A stretch of 64,000 nt of DNA from Endozoicomonas sp. Mp262 (GTDB lineage: Bacteria > Pseudomonadota > Gammaproteobacteria > Pseudomonadales > Endozoicomonadaceae), in the NCBI RefSeq assembly GCF_025643335.1, contig NZ_CP092489.1, forward strand, positions 124,001-188,000, given 5' to 3'. The notes under the pieces were generated by a model. It ran no database searches. It worked only from the letters and a program-made list of their open reading frames with translations, and was not told where the DNA came from. The position numbers and the translations under genes were made by a program. Positions 37,701-45,903 of this stretch are shown in pieces (within the stretch, counting starts at the first letter, position 1; the number at the start of each line of letters is the position of its first letter).

Positions 37701-39332
37701 CCGTTGGGCGATTGACGTAACATGACTGTCGTTAATGGTTGCCGGCGGATTTTGCTGTGTAACCACAACATCATCAATATAAAGCTGAGCCCCTGCCGCC
37801 CTTCCACCTGAGTAGTCATAAGTACCTGATACAAAAACAAAACGATAATCCCCAGCCTGCTGCACTGTAATACCTTCTGTAGCCCAGGTTGTTGATTCCC
37901 CAGTACTATTCCCCGTCCGGTTAAGTATTGTTTCGGTATGGCCTGTATTGACATCAAGAATATAGCCAAAAACATCAAAGGCATCCCCACCTCCCTGAGC
38001 CTGCCACTCAAAAGAGACCGTATCACCACTGGTAAGGGCGACAGTACTATTGGAGTAGATATAAGGCCCCCGAACAATGTCATAACCACTTAGCGTTGTC
38101 ATGCCGCTGCTTGTCATTCGGACAGAAAACCCTTCTCCATCATTCTGTACCGAATCAAGGACTGTAGTAAGAGTACCTAGCCTGGTTGGCGTATTTTGGT
38201 CTGTGTAGCCTCCACCAGGTTTATTAGTAGGCCATAGGCCATCTACAGGGGTCGCCCAGCCGGCTATGGTATCCGTACCAAACTTCACCTGCTGATTGAT
38301 TGCAGTCCAGCCACTAATTGTCGTATCACCTGCACTTCCTGTGGAAAAGTTATTATTATCAAAACTATTGGAAAAATTAACTCTGAGTTTTTCGCCATTT
38401 TGCCCATTATAGGTTGAGTCAATACCGCCTACGACAACCGCAGCGCTACCATCACCAATGTATACCTTGCTTCCAACAATAGACAGCTGGCCATTAGCAA
38501 TGGATGCCTGGTTATCAGTACTAAGGGTCAAGCTATCCGATGAGTCCAGTGCAGAAAGATCAAACTCAATATAGCCTCCACCATAATTATTACCGCCCGA
38601 AAAACTAACATCAGCGTCAATAATATAAGAGGGTGCCTGCTCAGTATAAGTGGAGTCACTTAATTCCGAGATAACGGGTGTATCAAGAGACCCCGTATAA
38701 TTCTCAGCCGTGATCGAAGCCGCTTCAATGATTCCTGTAGCGTATTCTAGCTGCCAATCCCCACCAAAGCTCTCCGAGCCTGTGGTGTCATCAGATGCAG
38801 CAACATCTGCCTTGGTAACAACGGCTATTTCCTCCACAAAAGCCTTTCCCGAATCACCTTCAGAAATATTGCAGCCATAAAGCAGCAAATCACCTGAGGA
38901 TGAGAGGGATTGGCCAATCTGGTCAAGCTGTATGGAGTAGTCTGATAGGTTATCTCTTCCAAGGGTTGTGGAACCCAATGTCATAACACCTTGAGATCCA
39001 TGCCCAATTATATGAATGGCACCAATACCGCTTCTACCCTGGAGTATTTCGGCAATTTGGTTAAAGCCATCTTCCGAAGCATTAATAACATGAGTTTCCG
39101 CATCACCGGCAGCATCAACAAGGGTGTTGTAATCAGGTAGTGCAGAATCTATAAAGACCAACTCTTTTGCAGATGCTTTCTTTGATTCAGTGGCCAGCTG
39201 ATCATTATTTTCTTTAGTGGGCTGGAAATCCGCGTCAGTTGCAGCCTGTGCTGCGTCAGATATAGCAGCACCATCAAATAGTATTCGGGATTCCAAGGCT
39301 CTGATAAGGGGGTTATATGATTGAGATTCCAT
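34740..39332 (-). CDS. Giant surface protein: LEPR-type motif, DUF4347, cadherin-like repeats
   Basis: A protein of 1530 residues, probably the substrate of the downstream export operon. The N-terminus carries ALESRILFDGA (12-22), matching the LEPR-x-LL type motif of large surface proteins, in place of a signal peptide. A DUF4347 domain follows (about 57-205) with IHIIGHGS (His111) and LLLYGCNIS (Cys154). Then come a jelly-roll-like region with a YIDDVVV strand (around residue 530), two near-identical cadherin-like repeats starting VNDDPGATG and VNDNPIATG, a He_PIG-type module (LTYRADGLPEGLVFDAATGMVSG), a Ser/Asn/Glu-rich linker and a last cadherin-like module (SPLPEWLEIDSSNGTITG). No RTX nonapeptides are seen. 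It is likely an adhesin. Confidence 0.9.
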   Translation of the reverse strand: MESQSYNPLIRALESRILFDGAAISDAAQAATDADFQPTKENNDQLATESKKASAKELVFIDSALPDYNTLVDAAGDAETHVINASEDGFNQIAEILQGRSGIGAIHIIGHGSQGVMTLGSTTLGRDNLSDYSIQLDQIGQSLSSSGDLLLYGCNISEGDSGKAFVEEIAVVTKADVAASDDTTGSESFGGDWQLEYATGIIEAASITAENYTGSLDTPVISELSDSTYTEQAPSYIIDADVSFSGGNNYGGGYIEFDLSALDSSDSLTLSTDNQASIANGQLSIVGSKVYIGDGSAAVVVGGIDSTYNGQNGEKLRVNFSNSFDNNNFSTGSAGDTTISGWTAINQQVKFGTDTIAGWATPVDGLWPTNKPGGGYTDQNTPTRLGTLTTVLDSVQNDGEGFSVRMTSSGMTTLSGYDIVRGPYIYSNSTVALTSGDTVSFEWQAQGGGDAFDVFGYILDVNTGHTETILNRTGNSTGESTTWATEGITVQQAGDYRFVFVSGTYDYSGGRAAGAQLYIDDVVVTQQNPPATINDSHVTSIAQRLMYSNDSDAPPASKTLTVTAQNSALAGANTVTSSATVNIVQVNDDPGATGLPSDISVIEDEVSPVDLSAINLTDVDSADGDITLTLSTSAGVLQASGDSNVTVAGSGSDTLTLTGSISDINTFIDNQNAVEYLSSLHANGDNAAVLTVTVNDEGNVGSGGGGDIVLGTINLDITAVNDAPVASGSATLLAIDEDTSTPSGETIDNLFSSNFSDALDVVSGGSSSNTLAGVAITSYTPDLTKGEWQYSTDDGAQWSNLSAVTGETVAFSLKASDKLRFLPTANFNGSAPTLEVRLIDSSITVNSAGTIDTSNHGDSSAYSVATVVLSHSINPVNDNPIATGFPEDITVTEDIVSIVDLSAIDLSDVDSADSDITLTLSTSAGVLQASGDNSITVAGSGSDTLTLTGSVSDINAFIDNQSAVEYLSELHAHGDNAAILTVTVNDGGNTGSGGGNDNILGTINLDISPVNDVPQQQQEIASQSFLQGESVNFVIGADTFVDIESEPLTYRADGLPEGLVFDAATGMVSGNPKSGGLHEVTITADDGELSAETSFDISVTPVVVSDPVISDAPGGAASNDVVNTEPKAPEINDFGLIGGNDGKAELRGSEGSEGSIKSDSTMSSAQLLSGNAEGSVYSETTIGSLFMNPLTNSDPSVPVSPATDLASSDLGAGNNEQIISDTVGRDANQDVSASTSLTNENQANSPEVTADNINGSQPLDQSGVNNSGAEGSGTNQNSLLSGDSDVPIEADLSKESENAETVVKNELSSEQSGKDAPETPAKSADKGNNAETTVEDAAIEAQSTEVNVGSNGQVSFSSQSTADSTLATRNIASIKMGQDGQVLIDNKATDGGEPEFAVASLKLIERQFTMQVKDTISDNSVVSYEAVMADGSPLPEWLEIDSSNGTITGKVPEGVNALDLKVIGKDSLGNVRELDVKLDLDGDNPDTSLNSIDTEASSNHFIPFSNQIASELENSEKYGVYLMNELSIES
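36295..36715 (-). repeat. Cadherin-like repeat, copy 2
   Basis: This DNA block encodes VNDNPIATGFPEDITVTEDI to the next VNDVP. It repeats the block about 865 bp away (37160-37580) with long identical runs, for example around 36484-36530 against 37354-37400. Confidence 0.75.
37160..37580 (-). repeat. Cadherin-like repeat, copy 1
   Basis: Encodes VNDDPGATGLPSDISVIEDE to VNDAP. It shares the ITLTLSTSAGVLQASGD and VAGSGSDTLTLTGS segments with copy 2. The high DNA identity points to recent duplication or gene conversion. Confidence 0.75.
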
Positions 39333-39550
39333 TTACAAGCACATCCCTGTTGATCATAATGAATTGTTTTGCCACTATTAAATGGCACTTATTATTTTAA
39401 GTATTAGTAGAGACCGTTATAAAAATCCATAAAATCTCACAGAGTACAAATCAAGAATTCAGAGTTTTATTAATGACTGGTTTGCTAATCAGGCCATTTC
39501 TGAACTCACTTTCCCGCATTAAGTGTTTGATCAAATAGAGAGGCCAAACC

Positions 39551-40294
39551 ATGCCCCGTCCTCAATTTCCGGTTATATTGACTGATAAAAAGCGACTAAG
39601 TCATAACACCCTGGAGCTGGCCTTTGAGTTCGAGGGCGGGGCGCCATTTGATTATATTGCCGGTCAGTTTGTTCAGTTACTGTTTCAATATCAGGGAAAA
39701 GAGCATAAACGCAGCTATAGCGTGGCCTGCTCCCCTGAATCCTTTCAAGATTCGAGGTGCCTGACCATTGCCATTGGCTTTGTGGAAAACGGGGCTGCCT
39801 CCTGCTTCTTCCGCGATGCAGAGCCAGGGATCAGACTCATGCTGACCGGTCCTTTTGGGGTATTGGTATTACCGGAAGAACTGCCTGGACAACTCATCCT
39901 TGCAGGAACAGGTACCGGGATTGCACCTTATCGAGCGATGATTCCAAAGCTAACCCAATTAGCCGGGCAAGGGCAGTCTATCAGCATTTTGGTGGGAGCC
40001 CGTACCCATAACGAGCTGATTTATCATGAAGACTTCAGGCTGTTAGCGGAGAAATGCTCTACTATCAATTACCGCATTTGCCTGAGCAGAGTAGCACCTT
40101 CCAGCTTGCAAGACAGTGAGTTTACTGGCTATGTCCAACAACAGTTCAGCTCCCTGTCCCTACAAACTGACAAAGATATTGTTTTTCTCTGCGGTAACCC
40201 GGGAATGATTGATGCTGCTGCCGCTCAGCTTAAAGAAAAGGGGTTTAGCACAAAACAGGTACGACGGGAAAAGTATGTTTATTCGGGACATTGA
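39551..40294 (+). CDS. Ferredoxin/flavodoxin-NADP reductase-like flavoprotein
   Basis: An FNR-superfamily oxidoreductase of 247 residues. The FAD-binding motif is RSYS (54-57), the NAD(P) site GTGTGIAPYRAM (119-130), and the C-terminal CGNPGMI loop is typical. No iron-sulfur domain is fused, so it should pair with a separate ferredoxin or flavodoxin. The ribosome site is GAGAGG. Its 3' end overlaps the convergent RING gene by 16 bp. Relation to E. coli Fpr is likely but not proven, so no symbol is given. Confidence 0.92.
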   Translation: MPRPQFPVILTDKKRLSHNTLELAFEFEGGAPFDYIAGQFVQLLFQYQGKEHKRSYSVACSPESFQDSRCLTIAIGFVENGAASCFFRDAEPGIRLMLTGPFGVLVLPEELPGQLILAGTGTGIAPYRAMIPKLTQLAGQGQSISILVGARTHNELIYHEDFRLLAEKCSTINYRICLSRVAPSSLQDSEFTGYVQQQFSSLSLQTDKDIVFLCGNPGMIDAAAAQLKEKGFSTKQVRREKYVYSGH

Positions 40295-41562
40295 CTGTTC
40301 TGCGATTCCACGAGCTGCTTAAGAACCCGGGATAAGGGAACTGCTTCCAGAATTACAACTTTATGTTCACTTATATGCTCCTCAAGATCATCGAGGCCAA
40401 GGAAGCTTTGTCTACACTGGGAACATTCTTTATTTATATGCACAGTCTGAAAGTGGTTTAACACTTCCTGACAGCTGGCATAAAAATGCTCGGAGTCTCC
40501 ACATGAGGGATTACAGATAAAACACGTTGCTGTTGTATGCCCAGTCATATGATTTTCCACACCATGATATTCCATAGCAATATCACACCCTGGAATGACA
40601 CAGCGGACATTTTCATGACAATGCACTTTCCCTTCACAAACTAATAACTCCCCACAGCTAGAACATTTTTTTATCCGTTTATGTTTCTTTTGGAGGTGTT
40701 CCTGATATTGACTGCATTGAATATTTTTTTTACATTCACTGCATTTAACTGTCAGGTAAACAGCAATATCATTTCTAAATGTCTTTGGAGAAGAGTTGAT
40801 AAAGAACTCCTTATTATCTTTGTTAATTATCAACAATAACCTGCAAACCGTTTCCATATGATTCATAGAATGAGTTAAAACATCACTATTTCTTATTTCT
40901 TCATTACATTTATTACAAAAAAATACTGAGCGAGGGCCTTTCCTGCAGTATGGGCAATTTGACTTATTCTTTATAGTGACAACACAGGTGCTGCATAATA
41001 CTTGCTGGCAACACGCTGTTCTATGAGATAAGTAGTTATTTTCTCCGCATACGACACACATCAGAGAGTCATCAATACTATTCCAATTATTTTTGCCACC
41101 TTCTGAATCCTCCCTGACTGATTCTTCACTGGATTGCTCCTCCAGAGCAACTGCCTCAAGTCTATTATTTTCACTTGTACTAGTAACGGACTCATCATTA
41201 ACAAATCCTTGATTAACATAAGCAGGCTCAGGAGGGCAATCATCTTGAGATACTTCGTGATTAGCCTGCTCACACAATCCTGATTCATCGAATAACCTGG
41301 CAAGAAAAAAGGATTCCGAGTTAGGCTCATCAGAAACCTCAATATCAACCGGACCAGAAGCTTCAGCATCAGCAGAGAGATCCTGCTCAGCAATAACAAC
41401 AGCAACAGGACAACCCTGGTTAGAAACGGCTATGGCCTCCCCCTCCACGGCACTTGTTTTTTTGCAGGTATTACAGCAAAAGCAGAAACAGAGAATACAC
41501 GCTTGAGCCTGACCGCCAAGAAAAGCACCAAGAACAGCACAGCACTGAACCAACACACTCAA
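40279..41562 (-). CDS. RING-type and C2H2 zinc-finger protein, eukaryote-like
   Basis: A protein of 427 residues, Cys/His-rich and unlike ordinary bacterial proteins. The N-terminus has a hydrophobic Cys-rich stretch (Cys7, 8, 22, 25, 27, 29, 30, 33), a possible lipidation or metal site. Residues 40-165 are acidic and disordered-looking. A RING-like module follows: CVVC (169/172), HRTACC (184/185), LCSTC (190/193), CPYC (203/206). After it come TRAF/C2H2-like fingers: CSECKK (274/277) with His289 and His294, CSSC (300/303), CVIPGC with His338/His342, and a classical CSQC (380/383) with His396/His400. This suggests a ubiquitin-ligase-like effector. The start is TTG 41562 or, better spaced from GGAG, GTG 41556. 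It lies 32 bp after the DedA-PAP2 gene. Confidence 0.85.
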   Translation of the reverse strand: MSVLVQCCAVLGAFLGGQAQACILCFCFCCNTCKKTSAVEGEAIAVSNQGCPVAVVIAEQDLSADAEASGPVDIEVSDEPNSESFFLARLFDESGLCEQANHEVSQDDCPPEPAYVNQGFVNDESVTSTSENNRLEAVALEEQSSEESVREDSEGGKNNWNSIDDSLMCVVCGENNYLSHRTACCQQVLCSTCVVTIKNKSNCPYCRKGPRSVFFCNKCNEEIRNSDVLTHSMNHMETVCRLLLIINKDNKEFFINSSPKTFRNDIAVYLTVKCSECKKNIQCSQYQEHLQKKHKRIKKCSSCGELLVCEGKVHCHENVRCVIPGCDIAMEYHGVENHMTGHTTATCFICNPSCGDSEHFYASCQEVLNHFQTVHINKECSQCRQSFLGLDDLEEHISEHKVVILEAVPLSRVLKQLVESQNSQCPE

Positions 41563-41594
41563 TACTCCGCAACAAAATCTTTATCTAGCGTAGT

Positions 41595-42824
41595 TTAACT
41601 TTTAAAAACCCTCCTACTATCGAGATAACAGACAACAAAAAGCCCCGCCAACCCTAAAAGAAATCCAGCAGCAACATCCCCCACCCAGTGGACATTTAAC
41701 ACCAACCGTGAAAGCCCTGTGAGAAAAACAAGCATAAGGCTGGTTGATAGCACCAAAACTTTTGGCACATGAGCCAGTGACTTACTGAGTTGAATACCCA
41801 GCCAAAGCAAAACAAAAGTAGCCTGGGCGGTATGGGCAGAAGGAAATGAAAACGGGTCAAGATGGTTTGCCACCGATGGCCTTGGACTACCTACGCCCCA
41901 TTTCAGTGACCATAAAACACATTCCATTATTAAAAATGACAGCAGCCAAAGTATCACCATCTTATGCCGTGACTGATTCAGGTTCCATATGACCCAGACT
42001 AATACCGGCAACCATAAAACCTTCAAACTGCCCAGCCAGGTTAGCCATACCATGCTCTCCTGTAAATAAGGCATACGAATGCTGTCAATCCATACGCCCA
42101 CACAGCTATTCAATGGCTGTAACAGGCCTGTGCACTCCATAACCAGTAATACTAATAAAACACCCAGTGAAAGGACTCCCAGCCAACCATATAATTTCCC
42201 TGCTGAGATAAACCGGCTTTTTAACCACATCACTAACGTAGGTATAACAATGGCAGCCACCACCAGTGCCATGATCAGGCTGAAAAACTCCACCGGTACT
42301 GCACCATGCATCTGGACAGCTGTACCGGCCAGATAACCTGGCATTAAATAAACAGGCGCCCAGGGAATAGCCGATAAAATATTAACGATATAAAACCGTT
42401 TCGGAGGCATATCCAGCATCCCGGCAACAACCGGGACAACGGGCCGAACCGGGCCAATAAATCGTCCCAGGGCAATACTGAGATCACCATGGTTATGAAA
42501 AAAAATCTCCCCCTTGGTCAACCATTCGGGATGTTTATTAAATGGCCACCAATATCGAACCCGTTGATGGTAGTGATACCCCAACTGAAAACTGATGCCA
42601 TCACCAACAGCAGCACCAACCACTCCCCATATCAACATGGATAGCGGATCAAGAGCCCCAGCTCCCGCCATGGCCCCTAAAGCAAACATAATGGGTACAC
42701 CAGGCACCAAAAGTCCCACAATCACCAGAGACTCAACCAATGCCATAAAGGCAATGGCAGGACCCAACCAATCACTATTCAGCTGAAGCCAGGACTGAAT
42801 TACCTCAAAACTGGGAAGATACAT
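41595..42824 (-). CDS. DedA/SNARE-assoc domain fused to PAP2 phosphatase
   Basis: An inner-membrane protein of 409 residues. The N-terminal half (1-200) is a DedA-family domain (ALVESLVIVGLLVPG, GRFIGPVRPVVPVVAG), the group associated with lipid flipping such as undecaprenyl phosphate recycling. The C-terminal half is a PAP2 phosphatase with KWGVGSPRP, PFSFPSAHT and SRLVLNVHWVGDVAAG, all three catalytic motifs intact. The fusion suggests dephosphorylation and translocation of an undecaprenyl or phosphatidyl lipid by one polypeptide. It is followed by the RING gene in the same direction. Confidence 0.94.
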   Translation of the reverse strand: MYLPSFEVIQSWLQLNSDWLGPAIAFMALVESLVIVGLLVPGVPIMFALGAMAGAGALDPLSMLIWGVVGAAVGDGISFQLGYHYHQRVRYWWPFNKHPEWLTKGEIFFHNHGDLSIALGRFIGPVRPVVPVVAGMLDMPPKRFYIVNILSAIPWAPVYLMPGYLAGTAVQMHGAVPVEFFSLIMALVVAAIVIPTLVMWLKSRFISAGKLYGWLGVLSLGVLLVLLVMECTGLLQPLNSCVGVWIDSIRMPYLQESMVWLTWLGSLKVLWLPVLVWVIWNLNQSRHKMVILWLLSFLIMECVLWSLKWGVGSPRPSVANHLDPFSFPSAHTAQATFVLLWLGIQLSKSLAHVPKVLVLSTSLMLVFLTGLSRLVLNVHWVGDVAAGFLLGLAGLFVVCYLDSRRVFKS

Positions 42825-42956
42825 GCTCTGTTCAACATTCCTTAAATAGCAGTTTTTATCTCGCTTCGATTACCCTAGTCATCTTAGAGCGGATTGAGAA
42901 GGGAGTTGTCTTACAACACCCTGCCCCCTAAAATACTGTAGAAGCATCTGACGGAA

Positions 42957-43661
42957 ATGCCTATGACCCCGGAACGCTACCAAAAATTCCGAGCTATCCT
43001 TGACCGCCGTCAGCCTGATCTTACTGTACTGACTGACCAGGTTCATAAAAATCATAATCTCTCCGCCATTATCCGAACCTGTGATGCTGTCGGCATCCAT
43101 CAAATCCATATCACTCAACCTAAAAAGGGTTATCGCCATTTTCGAAGGCGTTCCATGGGCAGTCACCAATGGGTTGACCTCCAATTCCATAACAGCATTA
43201 AAGATAGCGCAGCTTATTTAAAAAGCCGTGGTTTCAAAATTTATGCGGCACATTTTTCAGATAAGGCAATCCCTTTCAATGAGGTTGACTACGCCGTTCC
43301 CTGCGCCCTTTTATTGGGCGCAGAAAAAAATGGGGTAAGCCCGGAAGGTGCCAGGCTGGCTGATAAGCACATTATTATTCCCATGCAAGGCATGGTTTCC
43401 TCTTACAATGTCTCGGTGGCAGCAGCCATTATTCTGGTAGAGGCACAAAGGCAGCGCCTGGAAAAAGGAATGTACGATCATGTTAGGCTAACTGAGGCGC
43501 TTTATAATAAAACCCTGTTTCAATGGGGATACCCTGAACTGACCCGATATTGTGATGAACGGCGATTAGCATACCCGGATATTAATGATTCCGGCCAATT
43601 AATTGACCCATCCGGCTGGTATGCAAAAGTCAGGGCATATCAACAGCCAGCTATTGAATGA
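42957..43661 (+). CDS. trmH: tRNA (guanosine-18 2'-O)-methyltransferase
   Basis: A SPOUT methyltransferase of 234 residues that makes Gm18 in the tRNA D-loop. Motif 1 is NLSAIIRTCDAVGI with the catalytic Arg; motif 2 is LLLGAEKNGVS; motif 3 is IPMQGMVSSYNVSVAAAI. The ATG two codons further (42963), which matches the usual N-terminus MTPERY, may be the true start. The C-terminal tRNA-binding extension (RRLAYPD.N..G) is present. Confidence 0.96.
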   Translation: MPMTPERYQKFRAILDRRQPDLTVLTDQVHKNHNLSAIIRTCDAVGIHQIHITQPKKGYRHFRRRSMGSHQWVDLQFHNSIKDSAAYLKSRGFKIYAAHFSDKAIPFNEVDYAVPCALLLGAEKNGVSPEGARLADKHIIIPMQGMVSSYNVSVAAAIILVEAQRQRLEKGMYDHVRLTEALYNKTLFQWGYPELTRYCDERRLAYPDINDSGQLIDPSGWYAKVRAYQQPAIE

Positions 43662-43707
43662 TAATATTATTTGTTGATTTTAGGAGCTGATTACTTAACA
43701 GAACCTA

Positions 43708-44820
43708 ATGACCCCGAACTTAAAGCTAAAGGACTGGCCTGTGCTTAAATACCGACAAGTATCCTTCCTGTTATTCCTGTTTTTTTCCATCCTGGCTTTG
43801 CCCAAAATAGCATTGGCCGATCACCATGCGGTAATTCTTCAATATCACCATATCAGTGATAAAACACCGAAAAGCACCAGCGTTGCTCCGGAAACCTTTG
43901 CTGAACACCTGGATTATCTGGAAAAAAATCATTTTAATGTCCTGCCCCTTACTCAAGTCACCGAAGCATTACAAAAAAAAGCCCCCTTGCCGGATAAAGC
44001 AGTGGTCATCACCTTTGATGATGCTTACCTGAATATCTATGAAAATGCTTTTCCCTTGTTGAAGAAAAAAGGCTGGCCCTTCACTTTGTTCGTCAGCACA
44101 GAGCCTGTTGACCGAAACTTCGGCGAATTTTTAAACTGGTCACAAATCCAGGAAATGACCAAATATGGAGCCTCCATTGCCAATCACACCACAGCCCATG
44201 ACCACCTGGTGGAGATCAGGAAAAATGAAAGCACCACGAGCTGGCTTGATCGGGTGGAAAAGGACATAACTGCCACTGAGCAGCGGATACAGGAAAAAAC
44301 CGGCCAGAGTCTCAAACATTTTGCCTGGCCCTATGGTGAAGCCACGCCAGAACTCCGGGCCTTGATCAGTAAGCTCGGGTATATTGGGCTGGGACAGCAG
44401 TCCGGGGCAGCAGGCTACTATTCTGACTTTACCCGGCTCCCGCGCTATCCCATGGCTAGCTCCTATGCTGACATGAATAAATTCAAGCTAAAAGTGAACA
44501 GTCTACCCCTTCCAGTCATTGCCCAGATGCCAGACAGCTCATTAATAACCCGGCAAAACCTGAAGCCGAGGCTGGAACTGAGCCTGGAAAAGGGGCCTTA
44601 CCAGAAAGATCAACTTCGCTGCTATGCCACTGACCAGGGTGAATTGGAGGTCAAATGGCTTGATAAAAACAAGACCCGTTTCGAAACCACCGCAAAAAGC
44701 CCTCTTCCAGAGGGCAGAAGCCGCTACAATTGCACCGCCCCTTCCAACAGTGGTAAACAGTATTATTGGTATTCTCATACCTGGCTAAGACTGACGGAAA
44801 GTGGCAAGGCCAAACACTGA
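43708..44820 (+). CDS. Exported polysaccharide deacetylase (NodB type)
   Basis: A protein of 370 residues with a signal sequence (about 18-37, ALPKIALA). The NodB homology domain shows ILQYHHIS (44-51), TFDDAY with Asp104/Asp105, and ANHTTAHDHL with metal ligands His160 and His164. A beta-rich tail (about 285-370) has the CYATDQGELEVKW block. It probably removes N-acetyl groups from a cell-envelope or extracellular glycan. It ends in a strong hairpin, so it is likely monocistronic. Confidence 0.92.
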   Translation: MTPNLKLKDWPVLKYRQVSFLLFLFFSILALPKIALADHHAVILQYHHISDKTPKSTSVAPETFAEHLDYLEKNHFNVLPLTQVTEALQKKAPLPDKAVVITFDDAYLNIYENAFPLLKKKGWPFTLFVSTEPVDRNFGEFLNWSQIQEMTKYGASIANHTTAHDHLVEIRKNESTTSWLDRVEKDITATEQRIQEKTGQSLKHFAWPYGEATPELRALISKLGYIGLGQQSGAAGYYSDFTRLPRYPMASSYADMNKFKLKVNSLPLPVIAQMPDSSLITRQNLKPRLELSLEKGPYQKDQLRCYATDQGELEVKWLDKNKTRFETTAKSPLPEGRSRYNCTAPSNSGKQYYWYSHTWLRLTESGKAKH

Positions 44821-44833
44821 CGATAATAAAATA

Positions 44834-44856
44834 GCTCTTCGGGCTAACCGAAGAGC
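44834..44856 (+). terminator. Hairpin after polysaccharide deacetylase gene
   Basis: GCTCTTCGG (44834-44842) pairs perfectly with CCGAAGAGC (44848-44856) around GCTAA. There is only a weak U-rich run afterwards (TATTTAAG). Confidence 0.65.
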
Positions 44857-44880
44857 AGCATATTTAAGAGTCCAATAATA

Positions 44881-45204
44881 ATGAAGTATCTTCCTCTATT
44901 GCTAACGCTTTCCTTTCTGATGGGCTGTTCTGATGACCCCCTATCAACCAATGCTCTCTCTCCAGAAATGACAACAGCCAGAAACAAAGCCCTGACCCTT
45001 TGCTCTGGCTGCCATGGCCCATCGGGAATAGGTACGTCAGACCTGATTCCAAACCTGGCTGGCCAGAAAAAAGCATATATGGTTAAACAGCTGATGGATT
45101 TTCAAAGGGGTGCTCGAGGCAACCATCCCCCCATGAGGCATATTGCCGGGATTTTGACAGAAAAAGAAATTGAGTTAATCAGTGAATATTACTCAACACG
45201 TTAA
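44881..45204 (+). CDS. Monoheme cytochrome c lipoprotein
   Basis: A protein of 107 residues. The signal peptide ends in a lipobox with Cys16 (SFLMGC), so it is probably membrane-tethered in the periplasm. The heme motif is CSGCH (Cys41, Cys44, His45) and the likely axial Met is in HPPMRHIAG. It resembles the class I cytochrome c subunits of the cytochrome c553/c4 type. The electron partner is unknown; no oxidase genes are adjacent. Confidence 0.9.
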   Translation: MKYLPLLLTLSFLMGCSDDPLSTNALSPEMTTARNKALTLCSGCHGPSGIGTSDLIPNLAGQKKAYMVKQLMDFQRGARGNHPPMRHIAGILTEKEIELISEYYSTR

Positions 45205-45311
45205 ACCAGCAACAACAGTTAGAGGTTGTCTATAGTTAGAGTAATGTCAGCTAACAACCTGCTTATCTCTCTGGAGAATGGAATAATTTACACTTAGCAA
45301 GGAGCAGTCCC

Positions 45312-45857
45312 ATGTCAGACCCTAGAATCAACCGTCAAAATAGTTCACCTATATCAAGTGACATGAACAGAACACCACTTGAAAGACGTGAATCAAGGTT
45401 TAAAGGATTCAGGGTATGGGTTACTACTTCCAGAGTGTACCATTCCCTCACCAATAATGTTGTTACCCGCCCTGTAATAGGTTTTTTCAAAGATATTGGT
45501 GACCGTTGTGTCACCACCTACAGAGCCCTCAAAGCACTACCCAAGTCCGTTTCAGAATTTGCCAAAAACAACCCCTGGAAATTTACAGTGGCAACAGTAC
45601 TAGGATTCCCCATGCCTTTCCTGATCGGCTATTTGATAAAAAAATCCGTTGATACAGGCAAACAACGTACTATGGGACCCGTAGGCCCTGATGAACCTCT
45701 TGACCCAGTAAGCAAGTGGGAACCGCGACCAGAAGTAAAAGCAATGATAAAAGGTCCCTTTGACGGGAGTCATCCCCCTGCCGATGCGGTCAAAACCCCT
45801 CGTCCTTATATTCCAGTTTTGCATCACCCTGAAGAGGGCTACAAGGATAAAAAATAA
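45312..45857 (+). CDS. Hypothetical protein with one probable membrane segment
   Basis: A protein of 181 residues, unknown family. It has an excellent AAGGAG ribosome site. The N-terminus is basic and polar; residues about 92-112 (FTVATVLGFPMPFLIGYLIK) form one moderately hydrophobic segment; the tail is Pro-rich with HHPEEGYKDKK at the end. A small gene reading the same way follows after 46 bp. Confidence 0.75.
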   Translation: MSDPRINRQNSSPISSDMNRTPLERRESRFKGFRVWVTTSRVYHSLTNNVVTRPVIGFFKDIGDRCVTTYRALKALPKSVSEFAKNNPWKFTVATVLGFPMPFLIGYLIKKSVDTGKQRTMGPVGPDEPLDPVSKWEPRPEVKAMIKGPFDGSHPPADAVKTPRPYIPVLHHPEEGYKDKK

Positions 45858-45903
45858 TAATCCTGCCGATAATAAAAACTTAATAGAAAAACTGGAATTA
45901 ACA

